This document shows positions 50,688-59,847 of a stretch of DNA of 64,000 nt, piece by piece. The DNA is from Candidatus Kryptoniota bacterium. GTDB taxonomy: Bacteria; Bacteroidota; Ignavibacteria; Kryptoniales; JAKASW01. The notes under the pieces were generated by a model. That model saw only the letters and a list, made by a program, of their open reading frames with translations, ran no database searches and was not told the origin of the DNA. Position 1 is the first letter of the stretch; every line of letters starts with the position of its first letter. Position numbers and translations under genes: made by a program. The stretch spans positions 1 to 64,000 of the forward strand of contig JAHECO010000017.1 of NCBI GenBank assembly GCA_024641705.1. Direction: 5' to 3'.

Positions 50688-53600
50688 ATGATTAATCTGA
50701 AGAAAAGAACCACAGCCGTGCCGGCCCAGCCGGTCAACTCCTCCGCAAGATTCCAGGAGGCCTTCTTCTCCGCCCTCTCCGATGTGATCTTCACGGACGG
50801 GCTGGAAAAATCGATCACTTCAATTGTCTCGGGCATCCGTCGCGCATTCGACGGCGACACATTTCTCTTCAGGAGGTCGGGTGAGACTGCAAGTCTCGTT
50901 GGATACTCCTCGGATAGGGCCGACGAAATCACCGGACTTCTTCGGAAGGCGGGCGTAAGGCTTTCGGCGGACAGGGTACCACTGTCGGGCGGCAGGGGGA
51001 AGCTTTTCGCCGCCCCATTTGCCGAGTATGATGATCTTTTCGCCCTTGCAGGTGACCTGACAACCGCGGCCGCATGCAGGAAAATGCAGCACGAACTCCA
51101 GTTCGGCCAGGTCGCAACCGCGTCCGTTAAGATAGAGGCCGAAGAATTTGGCGTCGTGATTCTCCTCCATGATAAACTGGCATCGTTGCGGCAGGATCTA
51201 AGCCGCTTCACGTTACTCCTAAAGGCCGCGCATTGCATCTCCGCGTTGAAGACAAAGCTTCACGGACTTGAAACAAAATTCGATGAACAGTTCATCAAAC
51301 TGAGGAACGAGCTGCGCGAGAAGGAAAGCACACACCTTTTCCTTTTCAATGATATGCCGGTGGCGGCGGCGGTACTGGACGAACGGGGAGTAATAACCGA
51401 AGCGAACGACTGGCTGAAGCACCTCGCGGGCGAAGGGACGAATCCGGTCGGCCAGTCGTTCTCGTCTTTGATACCGGAGGGTTCGCGGAGAGATTTCATA
51501 GAATTTGTCATGAACGTTGCACCCGGCGAGGAGGACACTGGTCCGGTTCGCATAGCCGGCAGGGACTTCAAGGCTTTTGTCGTCGCTCGGAAGAAAGAGG
51601 ACGGCACGCGCGGAATTACGGCTGTCTATCTTGCAGACACTTCCGCCGAGATGGAGCTTCAGCAGGAGCTTGGACGCACGATAGATGCGCTTCGTGCGGA
51701 CAGCGAGGCCGCGGAAAAAATTGCCGAAGAGGCCAGAAAATACTCCGGAGACGTCGTGAAGGGGGCGGGGACACCGCTGGTTGTGATATCCGGCGGGGTC
51801 GTAAAACTTGTAAGCGAAAGCGCAGGTCGGTTCCTCCAGGTGCAGGAAGGCCAGCTCTACCGGGAGTTCCTCCAACAGAACGGGATATCTTCCCTTGCCG
51901 AGGACGAAGCGGTTTCAGAAACAACGGACTCGAGGCACCGGTTGCTTTCGGTAGAACGATGGAAGGTCGGGGAAGATCTTTTTCTCGCGTTCTGTGACAG
52001 TACCCAATCGAAGAAGGTGGAAGACGAACTCCACCGGACGTCCGCGGAAGCCGACAAGCTTTTCAATGGTTTTCTTCCCACCGCAGCCGTAAAGGGAGAG
52101 ACAATCTCAAAGTGGAACGACATGTTCTCGAGCCTCTTCAGCGAGTTCATTTCGTCTGACAGAAGCTTCGACGGGTTTCTCCGTTATCTCGGGGAATCGC
52201 CGGAGGCTTTCAGGTCGGAACTGCACGCGGGCGGGCCGGTCATGCGGATGAGTCGTACCACAGACAGGAAGTATCTGAACGTCAACGCCACACCTGCAGG
52301 CGAGACGGTCTTCCTCTTCATCGAGGACATTACGGAACAGGAGATCCTCAAGCAGCAGCTTCGCAACGCGCAGAGCCTTTTGAGCAACTCTATAGAGTCT
52401 TTTGTGAAGGAGCCGGTGTTCGTATTAGAAAACGGTGTCGCACGGGCGGCAAACGTTGCCGCGAGAAACATGCTCTCGATCAGGCTCGATGAGCCGGTCG
52501 ATGCCGCGAAGATACTTGCGGGGATGGGGGTTACTAACCGTGATGAGACCGGCGAACTGAACGGCGATTTCTACAGGGTCGAGAGCGTCACGATGGGCGG
52601 CTCGACCGTCTATCGGTTCAGGCTCGTCAACCTTGAAGTAGAACAGCGGGGTGAAATAGAGAAGCTTAAAAGAAGGCAGGAGATCCTGCGAGCGCTCTCC
52701 TCGGCAGATAGGTTCGAGGCAATACTGCAGAGTCTGAACGACCTCATCAGGAACGATGGTTACGTTGAGACGAAGGTTGTCGGGACCGGGACAGTGCAGT
52801 CTGCGAAGGAGATCGGGGACGTCTTTCTCCTGACGACCGCTACCGAGAAAATCGAGCCGTCCCTCTCACTCAGTATCGGTGAGAGTGACACGTCGGCAGT
52901 CAAACGGGGCGGCCTACTTTCGAAGGTGGAGATGCCCGATACCACTTTCATGAATGTGATATCGGCGGGCGATTCTGCGCTTCTGCTGCAGAGCACGCTG
53001 GTCGGTGACACTTACGGTTTCGCGTCCGTTGCGCTCCCGGATACGTCGGTGTCCGCGCAATACCTCGACGATCTCGGTAAGGTATTGAAGGCGGCCTCTT
53101 CCGTCGCTGCCGGACTCCAGTCGCGAAGATCGGTCGAGAGGAAGTTTGAAGACAGCGGAAAAGTAACCAGGGCCATAGTGGGGTTGACCGGCATGGGTGC
53201 GGGTTCGTTCGAAGAGACTGCGCGCAGGTCGATCGATCTGCTAAGGCAGGTATTCTCGGCGGAGTCCGTGGGAGTTTATTCGCTGGAAGGTGCGTCCATG
53301 GCGTTGATGTCGTCCAACGGGACTCTTCCCGCAGTGTTGTCCGTCCCTGCTACCAGGTTCTCTTCGATGTCGCCGGTCAACCAGCTTGAGTCGGCTGAAA
53401 TGCAGGGCGCCGAAGGCTTCTTTTTTGCGGTTAAGTCGAGGTCCCAGAAGCTTGCAGTCATGTTCAGGTTTGTCGGGGTTCCCCCGGCTCCCTCCGAGTT
53501 GAATGCCGTATCCTCCCTGTCGCTCGATATTCTCGAGTCGAAGAGAACGGTTGAAGGGCAGGAAAAGGTGACGGCCGACCTCCTGGAGAGTTCGAAGATG

Positions 53601-54917
53601 ATGAGCGAGTTCATGAGCAGGCTCACGAAAGCCGCGACTCCGGACGAAGTGGTGAAGGTTCTGGGAGATTCGCTCGCCGTCAGGAGCAAGGAGTCCGGTG
53701 TCGTCCTGAAGCCCGAGGAGGAGTCGTCGAGAACCGGGAGGCTGATGGAGGTAGTCGAGCAGGAAGGCGCCGACCCGGCAGTTTACTTTGCAAACTTCAT
53801 GAGCGTCGGCCTCGGTGTAATAACCGTCCGGTGCTCGCGCGACCCGATGTCACGGATGATGGTCGAACTGGCAGTGGACAAGCTGCGAAGCATCTTCGCG
53901 CTCAAGCTTCCGGCCGCGCAGAGCGAGATTGCGGCACTGCGTTCCAGGCTGGACAGGGCGAAAGAAGATTCCGCAAGGCTAAGGGAGTCTGTAGACAGGA
54001 TCCCCGCCTCTCTGAGAAACGCGCGCATAGAGATCGACAATGTTCTCTCGAGGCTTTCATACGTCGTTGGCGACGACAAGGTGATGCAGGAGATAAGGCT
54101 TCACCTGGCTTCTGCAGCAAAGGAGATGTCGATAGACCTCGATTATTCATCGCGGAACCAGGACGAGCTCTTCGAGAGCGTCAGGGCTGCGATTGCAGAA
54201 TCCGGTGGAGTTGGGAGAAAGATCGGGAAGTTCGATACCTCCGCGCTTACCGAGTTCAGGGCAGACCAGGCAGCATTCGACCTGCTCAAGGATTTGTTCG
54301 TCAATTTCGTCGCGATGTCCGGTTCTGGCAGCTGCGACATTCTGATGATGACGGCGCAGCCCAGCCCGAACGAAGCCTCGGAGGGAAAGGGAAAACATGT
54401 CAGCATCAGGGTCACCGGAGGGGAGGATGAAATCCTGCACGACAACGACATCAAGGGGAGCGTGAGCATTCAGACCCTGATCGGCAAGCTTGAAAAACTC
54501 GGATTCGCGGTGGATACGCGAGCCCTCGGCAATGAAGTGACGATGGATATATGCGAGGTGAAGCCCGCCGCCGCGCCCGGTGCGGAAGTCCTGAGCGCCC
54601 TCCTCGTCGAAGACGACAAGAAGCTCCTGGAAGAGGAATCTCAGAACCTTCTCCAGGTGTTCTCGCGCCTCAGGGTAGCCGGGGACGCGGTGGAGGCCGC
54701 CAGAGTTTTTGAAGCTGAGAAATTTAGCGCCGCCTTTGTCGACCTGAGCCTGCCGTCGATCAATGGCAGGGAACTGTGCAGGCAGATAAAAAGCGCACAA
54801 CCCGGGTGCGTAACGGTACTTCTCACGAACCGTGAAGGAGAGGAGAGATCGGAGGGGGTGGACCATATCGCCCTCAGGCCCCTTGAAGAGGAGACGGCCA
54901 GGAGTTACATACAGTAG
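50688..54917 (+). CDS. Very large soluble signalling protein with PAS/GAF-like modules, degenerate kinase part and C-terminal receiver
   Basis: 1409 residues without membrane segments. PAS-like stretches can be picked out near 230-330 ('DMPVAAAVLDERGVITEAND') and 450-550, and GAF-like stretches near 20-170 and 840-960. A HisKA/HATPase-like end (about 1130-1290) lacks a visible H-box and the ATP-binding glycine boxes ('LLKDLFVNFVAMSGSG' recalls an N-box). The receiver (about 1300-1405) has 'ALLVEDDKKLL' and the phospho-Asp in 'AFVDLSLPSINGRELC', but the usual Lys-Pro is 'ALRPLEEE'. It may be a scaffold or phosphate sink for the kinase upstream. Domain limits are approximate. Confidence 0.6.
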   Translation: MINLKKRTTAVPAQPVNSSARFQEAFFSALSDVIFTDGLEKSITSIVSGIRRAFDGDTFLFRRSGETASLVGYSSDRADEITGLLRKAGVRLSADRVPLSGGRGKLFAAPFAEYDDLFALAGDLTTAAACRKMQHELQFGQVATASVKIEAEEFGVVILLHDKLASLRQDLSRFTLLLKAAHCISALKTKLHGLETKFDEQFIKLRNELREKESTHLFLFNDMPVAAAVLDERGVITEANDWLKHLAGEGTNPVGQSFSSLIPEGSRRDFIEFVMNVAPGEEDTGPVRIAGRDFKAFVVARKKEDGTRGITAVYLADTSAEMELQQELGRTIDALRADSEAAEKIAEEARKYSGDVVKGAGTPLVVISGGVVKLVSESAGRFLQVQEGQLYREFLQQNGISSLAEDEAVSETTDSRHRLLSVERWKVGEDLFLAFCDSTQSKKVEDELHRTSAEADKLFNGFLPTAAVKGETISKWNDMFSSLFSEFISSDRSFDGFLRYLGESPEAFRSELHAGGPVMRMSRTTDRKYLNVNATPAGETVFLFIEDITEQEILKQQLRNAQSLLSNSIESFVKEPVFVLENGVARAANVAARNMLSIRLDEPVDAAKILAGMGVTNRDETGELNGDFYRVESVTMGGSTVYRFRLVNLEVEQRGEIEKLKRRQEILRALSSADRFEAILQSLNDLIRNDGYVETKVVGTGTVQSAKEIGDVFLLTTATEKIEPSLSLSIGESDTSAVKRGGLLSKVEMPDTTFMNVISAGDSALLLQSTLVGDTYGFASVALPDTSVSAQYLDDLGKVLKAASSVAAGLQSRRSVERKFEDSGKVTRAIVGLTGMGAGSFEETARRSIDLLRQVFSAESVGVYSLEGASMALMSSNGTLPAVLSVPATRFSSMSPVNQLESAEMQGAEGFFFAVKSRSQKLAVMFRFVGVPPAPSELNAVSSLSLDILESKRTVEGQEKVTADLLESSKMMSEFMSRLTKAATPDEVVKVLGDSLAVRSKESGVVLKPEEESSRTGRLMEVVEQEGADPAVYFANFMSVGLGVITVRCSRDPMSRMMVELAVDKLRSIFALKLPAAQSEIAALRSRLDRAKEDSARLRESVDRIPASLRNARIEIDNVLSRLSYVVGDDKVMQEIRLHLASAAKEMSIDLDYSSRNQDELFESVRAAIAESGGVGRKIGKFDTSALTEFRADQAAFDLLKDLFVNFVAMSGSGSCDILMMTAQPSPNEASEGKGKHVSIRVTGGEDEILHDNDIKGSVSIQTLIGKLEKLGFAVDTRALGNEVTMDICEVKPAAAPGAEVLSALLVEDDKKLLEEESQNLLQVFSRLRVAGDAVEAARVFEAEKFSAAFVDLSLPSINGRELCRQIKSAQPGCVTVLLTNREGEERSEGVDHIALRPLEEETARSYIQ

Positions 54918-54966
54918 GAGTCCGGAAAACGGGAGTGATCGCCGGACAGATCGGAGATAAGCGTCT

Positions 54967-55956
54967 ATGGAACCTAGAATTTCTTTGTGCATGATCGTCA
55001 GGAACGAGGAGGCATTCCTCGACAGGTGTCTCGAGAGTGTGAGGGGATTGGTGCATGAGATAATCGTCGCCGATACGGGTTCGACCGACTTCAGCAAGGA
55101 GATCGCCGCACGCCACAAGGCGAAAATCCTGGACTTCCCATGGCAGAACGACTTTTCCATGGCGCGCAATTTCGCGCTGGATGCGGCTTCGGGAGAATGG
55201 ATACTGGTGCTCGATGCCGATGAAGAAGTGCCGAAAGAATCCAGGGAAGCGATCCGGACCGCGGTAAGCAAGTCGGACACCGACGGTGTCGAACTGATCG
55301 TGAGAAGCTCGATGCCGGAGACGGACATTCTAAAGTTCGAGGATACAAGGATCGTCAGACTCTTCAGAAACAGGAAAGAATTCAGATACGTCATGCCGAT
55401 TCACGAACAGATCAGGCCGTCCATCGAAAAGAACGGCGGCGACATATCCCGTTCCGACATCGTCGTGCTTCATTACGGATATTCTCAGGGAATTGTTCAG
55501 GGAAAGGGGAGCAGAGGACAAAGGAATCTTCCTCTTCTCAACGAGGCCGTAGCCGCACGCCCCAAGGATCCGTACCTGCACTACCAGATCGGAGCGACTC
55601 TCATGAGCCAAGGCAGGAGGGACGAAGCCTACGCGGAACTCAAAACGGTTCTCAGCCTCAAACATGCGGATATGGGACCGGCAATTCTCGATAAGCTTTA
55701 CATGAAGCTCTCTCAGCTGGCGCTGGAGAAGAATGAGAACGAAGAGGCGATCCGGTATGCCAGGAAGAGCATCGAGTACGGCGCCGGCAACGGTATATCG
55801 ATGTACGTCGTTGCCATCGCCCTGCTGTCGTTGAACAGGATTTCCGAAGGATACGAGCAGCTCCTTAAGATCAAAGAGAAGAAGGACACCAACCTGAGAC
55901 TAGACCTTCAACTCGATCATCTTTTGAAGGCCTGCAAGGAACTCCTGAAGATCTAG
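54967..55956 (+). CDS. GT2 glycosyltransferase with C-terminal TPR repeats
   Basis: 329 residues. The GT-A domain starts 'ISLCMIVRNEEAFLDRCLES' and has 'EIIVADTGSTDFSKEIAARH', 'FSMARNFALDAASGEWILVL' and the metal-binding 'DADEEVPKES'. From about residue 190, TPR-like helices follow ('DPYLHYQIGATLMSQGRRDE', 'KNENEEAIRYARKSIEYG'). This family (SunS-like, with TPR) includes protein O- and S-glycosyltransferases. Its place directly before flagellin suggests flagellin glycosylation, which is inference. Confidence 0.8.
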   Translation: MEPRISLCMIVRNEEAFLDRCLESVRGLVHEIIVADTGSTDFSKEIAARHKAKILDFPWQNDFSMARNFALDAASGEWILVLDADEEVPKESREAIRTAVSKSDTDGVELIVRSSMPETDILKFEDTRIVRLFRNRKEFRYVMPIHEQIRPSIEKNGGDISRSDIVVLHYGYSQGIVQGKGSRGQRNLPLLNEAVAARPKDPYLHYQIGATLMSQGRRDEAYAELKTVLSLKHADMGPAILDKLYMKLSQLALEKNENEEAIRYARKSIEYGAGNGISMYVVAIALLSLNRISEGYEQLLKIKEKKDTNLRLDLQLDHLLKACKELLKI

Positions 55957-55991
55957 CTCTCAAAACGGCGTTTTCCGGGGAGAAAAACGCC

Positions 55992-56018
55992 TAAAGTTCC
56001 GTAACCGTGATCCGATAC
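55992..56018 (+). promoter_or_regulatory. Sigma-28 (FliA) promoter of the flagellin gene
   Basis: TAAAGTTC at 55992-55999, 11 bases, then TCCGATAC at 56011-56018, against the consensus TAAAGTTT-N11-GCCGATAA. It overlaps a GGCGTTTT/AAAACGCC hairpin (55967-55991) that may end the preceding transcript. The leader to the flagellin start is about 165 bases. Confidence 0.8.
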
Positions 56019-56194
56019 TAATGCTAAGACACGTCTGTGCTCATGCCGGTGCCGGAGCAGTGTTTCAGCTTCGTGCAGGCAGGGACTAATACGGCGTCTG
56101 GGCACGGTGGTGAGAGGAGCACCGCCGCAGGCCGGAACGAAGGGCTCCTCTTGCGGCATGGACGCCGCGCGAAAAACAACATGGAGGTAATACC

Positions 56195-57028
56195 ATGGCA
56201 GGTACATCGGATGGCTTCCGCATAGCGACGAACATCGGCGCTATGAACGCGTACAACGCGTTGAACAGCATCAACCAACAGCTCCAAACCGCACAGCTTC
56301 AGCTCGCGACCGGCAAGCGTATCAACAGCGCAGGGGACGACCCGGCCGGATACACAATCGGAACGAAGCTGCAAGCCCGTTCGGCCGGCCTCAGCCAGGC
56401 TCTCACGAACGTCGGTGACGCACAGAGCGTTCTTTCTACCGCAGAAGGCGGACTGCAGGCGATCAACAACATACTGATCAACGTGAAGACGCTGGTCACT
56501 CAGGCTGGAAACGCCGGATTAGGCTCCGACGAACTTCAGGCGATCGTTACCCAGGTTAACGATTACATGAGTGAAGTCCAGCAGACGATCTCCCAGACCA
56601 AGTTCAACGGTCAGTCTCTGCTCGACACCACATTCACAGGAAAGACGTTCCAGGTCGGTGCTGACAGCGGGGATACCCTGGCGGTCAGTATATCGACTGC
56701 CGTCGACTCTACCGCTCTGGGTCTCAATTCCTTGAGCACGACGAACATAGGCGCCGGCACAACGCTTACCAGCGTCGATTCCGCGATCAACACCGTTTCA
56801 CAGGTGTTGCAGTACGTCGGATCTCTTGAGTCTCGCCTGAGCTTCAAGGAGCAGGTGCTGAACACGTCGATCACGAACGTTGACGCGGCGACCAGCAGGA
56901 TCATGGATGCCGATATTGCGAAAACGCAAGTGAACGCGACGAAGCTACAGATCCTGGAGCAAACCGCCACTGTGCAATTGGCACAGGCGAATTCCACCCC
57001 CGGCGGAATTCTGAGGCTGTTTCAGTAA
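56195..57028 (+). CDS. fliC: Flagellin
   Basis: 277 residues, the filament subunit exported by the flagellar type III system. The N-terminal D0/D1 region is 'FRIATNIGAMNAYNALNSIN' with 'LATGKRINSAGDDPAGYTIG', and the C-terminal D1/D0 region ends 'DADIAKTQVNATKLQILEQT' and 'ANSTPGGILRLFQ'. The variable middle is short (about 130-190), so the filament surface is small but Ser/Thr rich, offering glycosylation sites. GGAGGTAATACC precedes the ATG. Driven by the sigma-28 promoter upstream; followed by a hairpin. Confidence 0.96.
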   Translation: MAGTSDGFRIATNIGAMNAYNALNSINQQLQTAQLQLATGKRINSAGDDPAGYTIGTKLQARSAGLSQALTNVGDAQSVLSTAEGGLQAINNILINVKTLVTQAGNAGLGSDELQAIVTQVNDYMSEVQQTISQTKFNGQSLLDTTFTGKTFQVGADSGDTLAVSISTAVDSTALGLNSLSTTNIGAGTTLTSVDSAINTVSQVLQYVGSLESRLSFKEQVLNTSITNVDAATSRIMDADIAKTQVNATKLQILEQTATVQLAQANSTPGGILRLFQ

Positions 57029-57042
57029 TCAGTCTGAGAGAA

Positions 57043-57067
57043 GCACTCCGTCAAACAGGCGGAGTGC
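57043..57067 (+). terminator. Hairpin after flagellin
   Basis: GCACTCCG (57043-57050) pairs with CGGAGTGC (57060-57067), 9-base loop. It is followed by CCTCTCTCTCC rather than a T-run, so it may be a partial terminator or an mRNA-stabilising structure that favours flagellin over fliS and fliD. Confidence 0.55.
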
Positions 57068-57098
57068 CCTCTCTCTCCTGTTAAACTGAGGTGAGCTA

Positions 57099-57422
57099 AT
57101 GGAAGCAATCGCATATAGACCCAAGAACGCGCTCGAAGGATACAAGAGCAACGAGATCATGAGCCTGACCCCCGTGCAGGTGATCCTGAAGCTCTACGAC
57201 TATGTCCTTGTGAACTGCAAGCGCCGCGATGCGGAGAAGGTCAACGCGGGCCTTACTCAGCTCATCGCAGCTCTGAATTTCGACCACAAGGAAATCGCCC
57301 TCGGGTTCTTCCGCCTGTACAGGTACTGCCAGGACAAGGCACGGAAGAACGACTTTGACGAAATCGCGGCGGTGATCGGGGAACTCCGTACCGCATGGGC
57401 ACAGGCTTTCAAACTGTCTTAA
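57099..57422 (+). CDS. fliS: Flagellar export chaperone FliS
   Basis: 107 residues, helical. FliS binds the C-terminal part of flagellin and prevents early polymerisation. The family signature is 'YKSNEIMSLTPVQVILKLYD' followed by 'YVLVNCKRRD', with 'ELRTAWAQAF' at the end matching the 'LR.AW' motif. It lies between flagellin and fliD, the usual place. Length is slightly below the common ~130 residues. Confidence 0.88.
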   Translation: MEAIAYRPKNALEGYKSNEIMSLTPVQVILKLYDYVLVNCKRRDAEKVNAGLTQLIAALNFDHKEIALGFFRLYRYCQDKARKNDFDEIAAVIGELRTAWAQAFKLS

Positions 57423-57440
57423 TTGGAATAGGCCAAGAAA

Positions 57441-58916
57441 ATGTCATCTTCCGTCTCTTCTTTGTCCTCGGGCTCGTCCTCGTCGAGCGCCGTCGACGTG
57501 CTGGTCCAGCAGTACATCCAGTCTATCAGCACGCCCGTATACCAGATGCAGGCGCAGCAATCCACCCTCAACACGCAGGTGACATTTTACCAGGATTTTC
57601 AGAAGAAGCTGTCGGCCCTCCAGACACAGGCGAATAGTCTCGGACAGGTCGGTTCGCTGACCCCGCTCGCTGCGAAGACAGTTACTTCCTCGGACTCGAC
57701 GATCGCGGGCGGAACGGCGGACAATACGGCGGTCTCGGGCACGCACACCCTCCTCGTCACGCAGCTGGCGAAGTACGACACGCTGGTTTCGAGTCAACTC
57801 TCGCAGAGCGGAACGGATATTTCGACCGCAAGCGGAGCGGGGACATTCACTTTCTCCGTTACCGTTGCCGGGACCACGACGAACCTCAATGTGGATGTCG
57901 GCGCCACCGACACAAACGCCACAGTCCTCGCGAACATGGCGGCGGCGGTGAATAATGCGGGACTCGGTGTCACTGCCTCCGTGGTGAATGACACGACTTC
58001 CACCGCCAGGCTCGTATTCACCAGCAAGGACAGCGGCTCGGCAAACGCCATAAGCGTTGCGGACGTAACGGGCAATCTTGCGCAGGACGTCGGATGGACA
58101 AGCGGCCTGATCAGCGGAAGAACCGCCTCGTCGGGCACGACTGCCGGGTACGTCAACAGTTCCACCAGCTCGCTCGATGCAAATTTCACGCTGGACGGGA
58201 TCCCGATCACCCGCGGATCGAATTCCATTACCGATGTTCTTACCGGCGTCACGCTGAATCTGACCGGCGCTCAGCAATCGGGCGCAAACCCTATAACGTT
58301 ATCGATCGCCTCGGACACTAGTGCCGTCCAGAAGTCGATTCAGGGTTTCATAGATTCCTACAACACCGTAATCACCACACTCTCGAATAACCTGAAGACG
58401 GATTCGCAAACACAGGTGCGAGGACCGTTCGCCGGCGACGTCAGCTTTATGAACCTGCAGCTCTCTCTGCAAAACGTACTCATGGGAGAAGTGACGTCCG
58501 TTCAGAGCGGAAACCCGTCGGATCTTTACTCGATCGGGATAAAACTCAATACCGACGGGACTCTTTCCATCAGCAACCAGTCAAAGCTTACAAGCATACT
58601 CAGCTCCAACCCGACTGCCGTCGCCGACCTGTTCAATTCCTCGGACGGCGTTGCGGTGCAGCTAAACACGCTCGTGAGCCAGTACTCGAAGGCCGGCGGC
58701 GTGATGGATCAGAAAATCAGCGGGACCCAGGACCAGATAAGCTCGATGAACGACCAGATAACGACCATGCAGTTGAGCATCAATATCCAGGCAGACGCAA
58801 TGAGGCAGCAGTTCACGGCATACGAGTCGCTTCTCATTCAACTCACGCAGACGCAGTCCACGCTCAGCAGTATTTGGAGCGCCATGTACTCGTCGAGCTC
58901 AAGCACGGGCGGGTGA
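57441..58916 (+). CDS. fliD: Flagellar hook-associated protein 2 (filament cap) FliD
   Basis: 491 residues. The N-terminal FliD domain has 'DVLVQQYIQSISTPVYQMQA' and 'LNTQVTFYQDFQKKLSALQT'; the C-terminal domain has 'SVQKSIQGFIDSYNTVITTL', 'DLYSIGIKLNTDGTLSISNQ' and a coiled end 'QTQSTLSSIWSAMYSSSSST'. The centre is Ser/Thr rich ('GTHTLLVTQLAKYDTLVSSQ'). A Ser-rich N-terminus ('SSSVSSLSSGSSSSSAVD') is notable. Its TGA overlaps the start of the next gene by one base. Confidence 0.93.
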   Translation: MSSSVSSLSSGSSSSSAVDVLVQQYIQSISTPVYQMQAQQSTLNTQVTFYQDFQKKLSALQTQANSLGQVGSLTPLAAKTVTSSDSTIAGGTADNTAVSGTHTLLVTQLAKYDTLVSSQLSQSGTDISTASGAGTFTFSVTVAGTTTNLNVDVGATDTNATVLANMAAAVNNAGLGVTASVVNDTTSTARLVFTSKDSGSANAISVADVTGNLAQDVGWTSGLISGRTASSGTTAGYVNSSTSSLDANFTLDGIPITRGSNSITDVLTGVTLNLTGAQQSGANPITLSIASDTSAVQKSIQGFIDSYNTVITTLSNNLKTDSQTQVRGPFAGDVSFMNLQLSLQNVLMGEVTSVQSGNPSDLYSIGIKLNTDGTLSISNQSKLTSILSSNPTAVADLFNSSDGVAVQLNTLVSQYSKAGGVMDQKISGTQDQISSMNDQITTMQLSINIQADAMRQQFTAYESLLIQLTQTQSTLSSIWSAMYSSSSSTGG

Positions 58917-59389
58917 TGCACAAAATGTCGCTGCCCTCAGACAAAAATCCGGAGAAAGTTAACACGACTGCCGAGCAGAGGGTACGCAAAATCTTCGGAG
59001 ACCTTGAGCAGAACGCCTCCCTCCTCAAGACAGGTGTGAAAGAAGGAAATCTGGCGGAATTGGTGAAACTTACGTCCGACAGGGTAGCTATTATCGAATC
59101 CTTGCGAGAATTTGCGGAAGCTAAAGTTTTCCCCGGAAATTCCGAGGTAAGAGAAGAAATGTATATTGTATTGAAAAACATCGAAAACGACGTTAATGAA
59201 GCGGCCGGCGGTATAAGAACCCGTCTGTCAGCATTGATGAAGGAATTGGGCAACATAAAAGGCGCGAGAAGAATTGCGGCCTATGCTGCCATGTCGCAGA
59301 CACTGCGCCACGCGGTGCGGCATCCAGCTCATCCCATTTCTATGATTAGTGAGCGGGACAAGATACGGGGAGGAAACGATGGCTATTAA
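58916..59389 (+). CDS. Small flagellar-cluster protein, possibly an export chaperone (FlgN/FliT-like)
   Basis: 157 residues starting at ATG 58916 (TGATG overlap with fliD). It is almost entirely helical: 'TAEQRVRKIFGDLEQNASLL', 'LVKLTSDRVAIIESLREFAE' and 'RTRLSALMKELGNIKGARRI' followed by 'AAYAA'. The last part resembles the 'G..ri..Y' end of FlgN-type chaperones, but overall similarity is weak. The position between fliD and flgM supports a flagellar role. It overlaps flgM by 11 bases. Confidence 0.6.
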   Translation: MHKMSLPSDKNPEKVNTTAEQRVRKIFGDLEQNASLLKTGVKEGNLAELVKLTSDRVAIIESLREFAEAKVFPGNSEVREEMYIVLKNIENDVNEAAGGIRTRLSALMKELGNIKGARRIAAYAAMSQTLRHAVRHPAHPISMISERDKIRGGNDGY

Positions 59390-59663
59390 CCCTATTGATC
59401 CAGGTCTCAGCCTTGAAAATATGAAGGAAGTCAAGAAGAAAGTGAACAATTCATTAGACGGGACTTCTCCGGGAGAAGAAATTTCTGCAGGGAGTGTCAG
59501 CGATAAGGTTGAACTTTCGCCTGAGGCAAAGAGGCTGCATGACGCGCAGATCCAGGGGAAACTGGCCGAGATACGCGGCAGGATAGACAGTGGTTTCTAC
59601 AACTCCGACGAAGTCCTAAATGCCGTAGCCGGTTCACTTGTCAAAGTAATCCTGACGAAGTAA
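59379..59663 (+). CDS. flgM: Anti-sigma-28 factor FlgM
   Basis: 94 residues from ATG 59379, with GGGGAGGAAACG upstream. The C-terminal sigma-binding half has 'SDKVELSPEAKRLHDAQIQG' and 'KLAEIRGRIDSGFYNSDEVL', then 'NAVAGSLVKVILTK', the FlgM pattern. FlgM binds FliA until it is exported through the finished hook, then flagellin is expressed. This fits the sigma-28 promoter found before flagellin. N-terminal half is low in order, as usual. Confidence 0.85.
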   Translation: MAINPIDPGLSLENMKEVKKKVNNSLDGTSPGEEISAGSVSDKVELSPEAKRLHDAQIQGKLAEIRGRIDSGFYNSDEVLNAVAGSLVKVILTK

Positions 59664-59706
59664 GCCGCAGACCTTCTCTCCAATCGACCTACTTTGACCG
59701 AATAGG

Positions 59707-59740
59707 GGACGGGAGTTCCATGCCCGTCCGTTCTCAGTTT
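59707..59740 (+). terminator. Terminator after flgM
   Basis: GGACGGG (59707-59713) pairs with CCCGTCC (59723-59729), 9-base loop, followed by GTTCTCAGTTTT. Ends the flagellar run. Confidence 0.65.
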
Positions 59741-59847
59741 TGCCATCTCCGCGTTGACCCCTAGCCTGACTGCGCGACTATTTCGGGCCGGGAACCCTTG
59801 ATTTTGGCTCCTTTCGTTGATAAAATGTTTTGATTAAGTAGGAGAGA

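Noticed and set aside
57444..58277. 277-codon minus-strand frame opposite fliD
   Set aside because: Antisense shadow of FliD, rich in Arg and with no recognisable domain.
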